From contig JAFZRX010000002.1 of assembly GCA_017619675.1 (NCBI GenBank), positions 1 to 64,000 on the forward strand: DNA of 64,000 nucleotides. Reading direction: 5' to 3'. The first letter of the stretch is position 1. Each line of letters opens with the position of its first letter. The notes under the pieces are model-generated. The model had not been told where the DNA came from. It ran no database searches and saw only the letters and a list, made by a program, of their open reading frames with translations. Below are positions 62,522 through 64,000 of the stretch, piece after piece. Position numbers and translations under genes: made by a program. The DNA comes from Bacteroidales bacterium. Lineage in GTDB: Bacteria; Bacteroidota; Bacteroidia; Bacteroidales; UBA932.

Positions 62522-64000
62522 GCCGGGGGCGGAAAACAGTTATTGTCATTATAGTGGTCCTTCTGGCAGGCTGGCTTTGCTGCCTTCCGAAGGACCTCTT
62601 CAAAGGTACGCCATATGCCACGGTGGTCACCGACAGGGGCGGGGAACTGCTGGGCGCCCGCATCGCAGATGACGGGCAGTGGCGCTTCCCGCCCTGCACA
62701 ACGGTGCCCGACCGCTACGCCAAGGCGCTGATCCAGTTCGAGGACAGACATTTCCGCTGGCATCCGGGAGTGAACCCCGTCGCCCTTGTCCGGGCTTTTA
62801 TCAGCAACCTGAAGGCCGGGCACGTGGTGAGCGGAGGAAGCACCATCACCATGCAGGTAATACGCCTGTCCCGTGGGAAGGAGCGTACCATCTGGCAGAA
62901 AATGATCGAGGCCGTCCTGGCCACAAGGCTGGAACTGCGCTGTTCCAAGAAGGAAATCCTGGCCCTGTATGCCTCCTACGCCCCCTTTGGAGGCAATGTG
63001 GTAGGCTTGGAGGCGGCGGCGTGGCGATACTTTGGCAGGCCCGCATCGGAACTCTCCTGGGCGGAATCCGCCACCCTGGCCGTCCTTCCAAACGCTCCCT
63101 CCACCATACATCCCGGCAAGGGCCGTGACCAGTTGCTGGAGAAACGCAACCGCCTGCTGGAACGCCTCCACAAGCGGGGTTATTTCGATGATTCAACCCT
63201 TGAAGGGGCTCTGGCAGAACCGCTCCCAGACGCGCCCTATCCCCTTCCCAACCTGGCGCGGCATTATGTGGAGAGGCAGCCTCACGGGACGGAGTCCCGA
63301 AGCAGCATCGACATACACCTGCAGCGCCAGGTGGAGGCGGCCACCACCCGCTGGTCAGACGAGCTGACGCTCAGCGGGGCGGCTGACCTGGCCGCCGTTA
63401 TCCTGGACATCCGTAGCGGAGAGGTCATCGCCTATGTGGGCAACGCATCGCCCCTCCGGAAGCGCAACGGATCGGAAGTGGACATTGCCACAGCACCCAG
63501 AAGCACCGGAAGCATCCTAAAGCCCTTCCTTTATTGCGCCGCACTTCAGGAAGGGGTGATCCTGCCCCGGACCCTGATCAAGGACACTCCGGTGAACCTG
63601 AACGGTTTCATGCCCCAGAACTTTGACCTGCAGTTCCACGGCGCCGTTCCAGCCGCGGAGGCGCTGGCGCGCTCGCTGAATGTCCCTGCGGTCCATCTGC
63701 TCCGCGCCTACGGCGCCCCGCGTTTCCTGGAAGTGCTCCGGGAAGCAGGGCTGTCCACCCTGAACAGGAGCGCGTCGGACTATGGACTGTCCCTGATCCT
63801 GGGAGGAAGCGAAGGAACCTTGATGGACATAACGCAGGCTTATGCCAATATGGTCCGCCAGTACCAGAGACTGATCAAAGACTCCCCTTTCAAGGACAGA
63901 ATTGCCCTGTGGTACACGTTCGAGGCTCTCAAGGAAGTGAACAGGCCGGATGAAATTGACTGGAAACTGATACAGTCCGTCCGGAAGGTAGCCTGGAAGA
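62518..64000 (+). CDS. pbpC: Penicillin-binding protein 1C (partial, cut by window end)
   Basis: At least 494 residues are visible. One membrane anchor (about 6-24) is followed by the GT51 glycosyltransferase domain (IQFEDRHFRWHPGVN with its catalytic Glu near 78, GGSTITMQVIRL near 110) and the transpeptidase domain with S-x-x-K in RSTGSILKPFLY near 329. The C-terminal PBP1C-specific domain lies beyond the window. It polymerises and may crosslink peptidoglycan in the periplasm. Its ATG overlaps the A2M stop. Confidence 0.95.
   Translation, partial: MSRGRKTVIVIIVVLLAGWLCCLPKDLFKGTPYATVVTDRGGELLGARIADDGQWRFPPCTTVPDRYAKALIQFEDRHFRWHPGVNPVALVRAFISNLKAGHVVSGGSTITMQVIRLSRGKERTIWQKMIEAVLATRLELRCSKKEILALYASYAPFGGNVVGLEAAAWRYFGRPASELSWAESATLAVLPNAPSTIHPGKGRDQLLEKRNRLLERLHKRGYFDDSTLEGALAEPLPDAPYPLPNLARHYVERQPHGTESRSSIDIHLQRQVEAATTRWSDELTLSGAADLAAVILDIRSGEVIAYVGNASPLRKRNGSEVDIATAPRSTGSILKPFLYCAALQEGVILPRTLIKDTPVNLNGFMPQNFDLQFHGAVPAAEALARSLNVPAVHLLRAYGAPRFLEVLREAGLSTLNRSASDYGLSLILGGSEGTLMDITQAYANMVRQYQRLIKDSPFKDRIALWYTFEALKEVNRPDEIDWKLIQSVRKVAWK

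Overview
The window comes from a member of the Bacteroidota, most likely a fairly GC-rich Bacteroidales species. The sequence evidence is the repeated Bacteroidota promoter element TAnnTTTG upstream of many genes, the near absence of Shine-Dalgarno sequences, and lineage-typical families: a Porin_10-like outer-membrane protein, an AmgK kinase fused to a RapZ C-terminal domain, lipoproteins with short lipoboxes, an exbB-x-exbD-exbD cluster, and DUF177-rpmF. Genus cannot be assigned by reading. There is no CRISPR array, rRNA operon, SusC/SusD pair or phage.

Region 1 (1-5.95 kb) looks accessory. It holds the end of an IS110 transposase, a low-GC segment without a clear gene, a three-gene operon (Cys-nucleophile alpha/beta hydrolase, cyclophilin-like lipoprotein, FMN reductase) divergent from an AraC regulator, an ECF sigma factor with a membrane protein, and a Fic protein with its own DNA-binding domain behind a palindromic operator. 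It ends at an initiator tRNA-Met.

Region 2 (6-16.5 kb) holds hisS, sppA, then a striking pair: a fungal-type GH54 alpha-L-arabinofuranosidase with extra modules, followed 8 bases later by a VKOR-DsbA disulfide-forming fusion. DoxX/MauE-like, tmk, folP and divIC genes follow.

Region 3 (16.5-27.4 kb) starts with a tight operon of sugar nucleotidyltransferase, CPBP protease, AmgK-RapZ kinase, MurU-like nucleotidyltransferase and porin, which reads as a cell-wall amino-sugar salvage unit. After it come an FtsX-type permease with an M13 peptidase and a BASS-type transporter.

Region 4 (27.4-48.3 kb) is mostly housekeeping: an LRR/thioredoxin-like chimera, a periplasmic repeat protein, an RsmF-like methylase, Nudix, queA, dprA, tatD, ansA, the ExbB/ExbD cluster, asnS, udk, a TonB-like protein, a C-terminal processing protease, dCMP deaminase, acyl-CoA ligase, a large unknown lipoprotein and a GT4 glycosyltransferase.

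Region 5 (48.3-64 kb) holds tRNA-Arg, rpmF, DUF177 and typA, then GH27 and three paralogous CE1-type esterases around a divergent promoter, tRNA-Ser, a small lipoprotein, and a bacterial alpha-2-macroglobulin translationally coupled to pbpC, which is cut by the window end.

Two sequence-level patterns cut across genes. Seven genes have their start codon only 4-7 bases after the TAnnTTTG element, which predicts leaderless mRNAs. A G-rich hairpin repeat (core AGGGGGTTYGGGGGA) occurs just downstream of both tRNA-Arg and tRNA-Ser in the same relative orientation.
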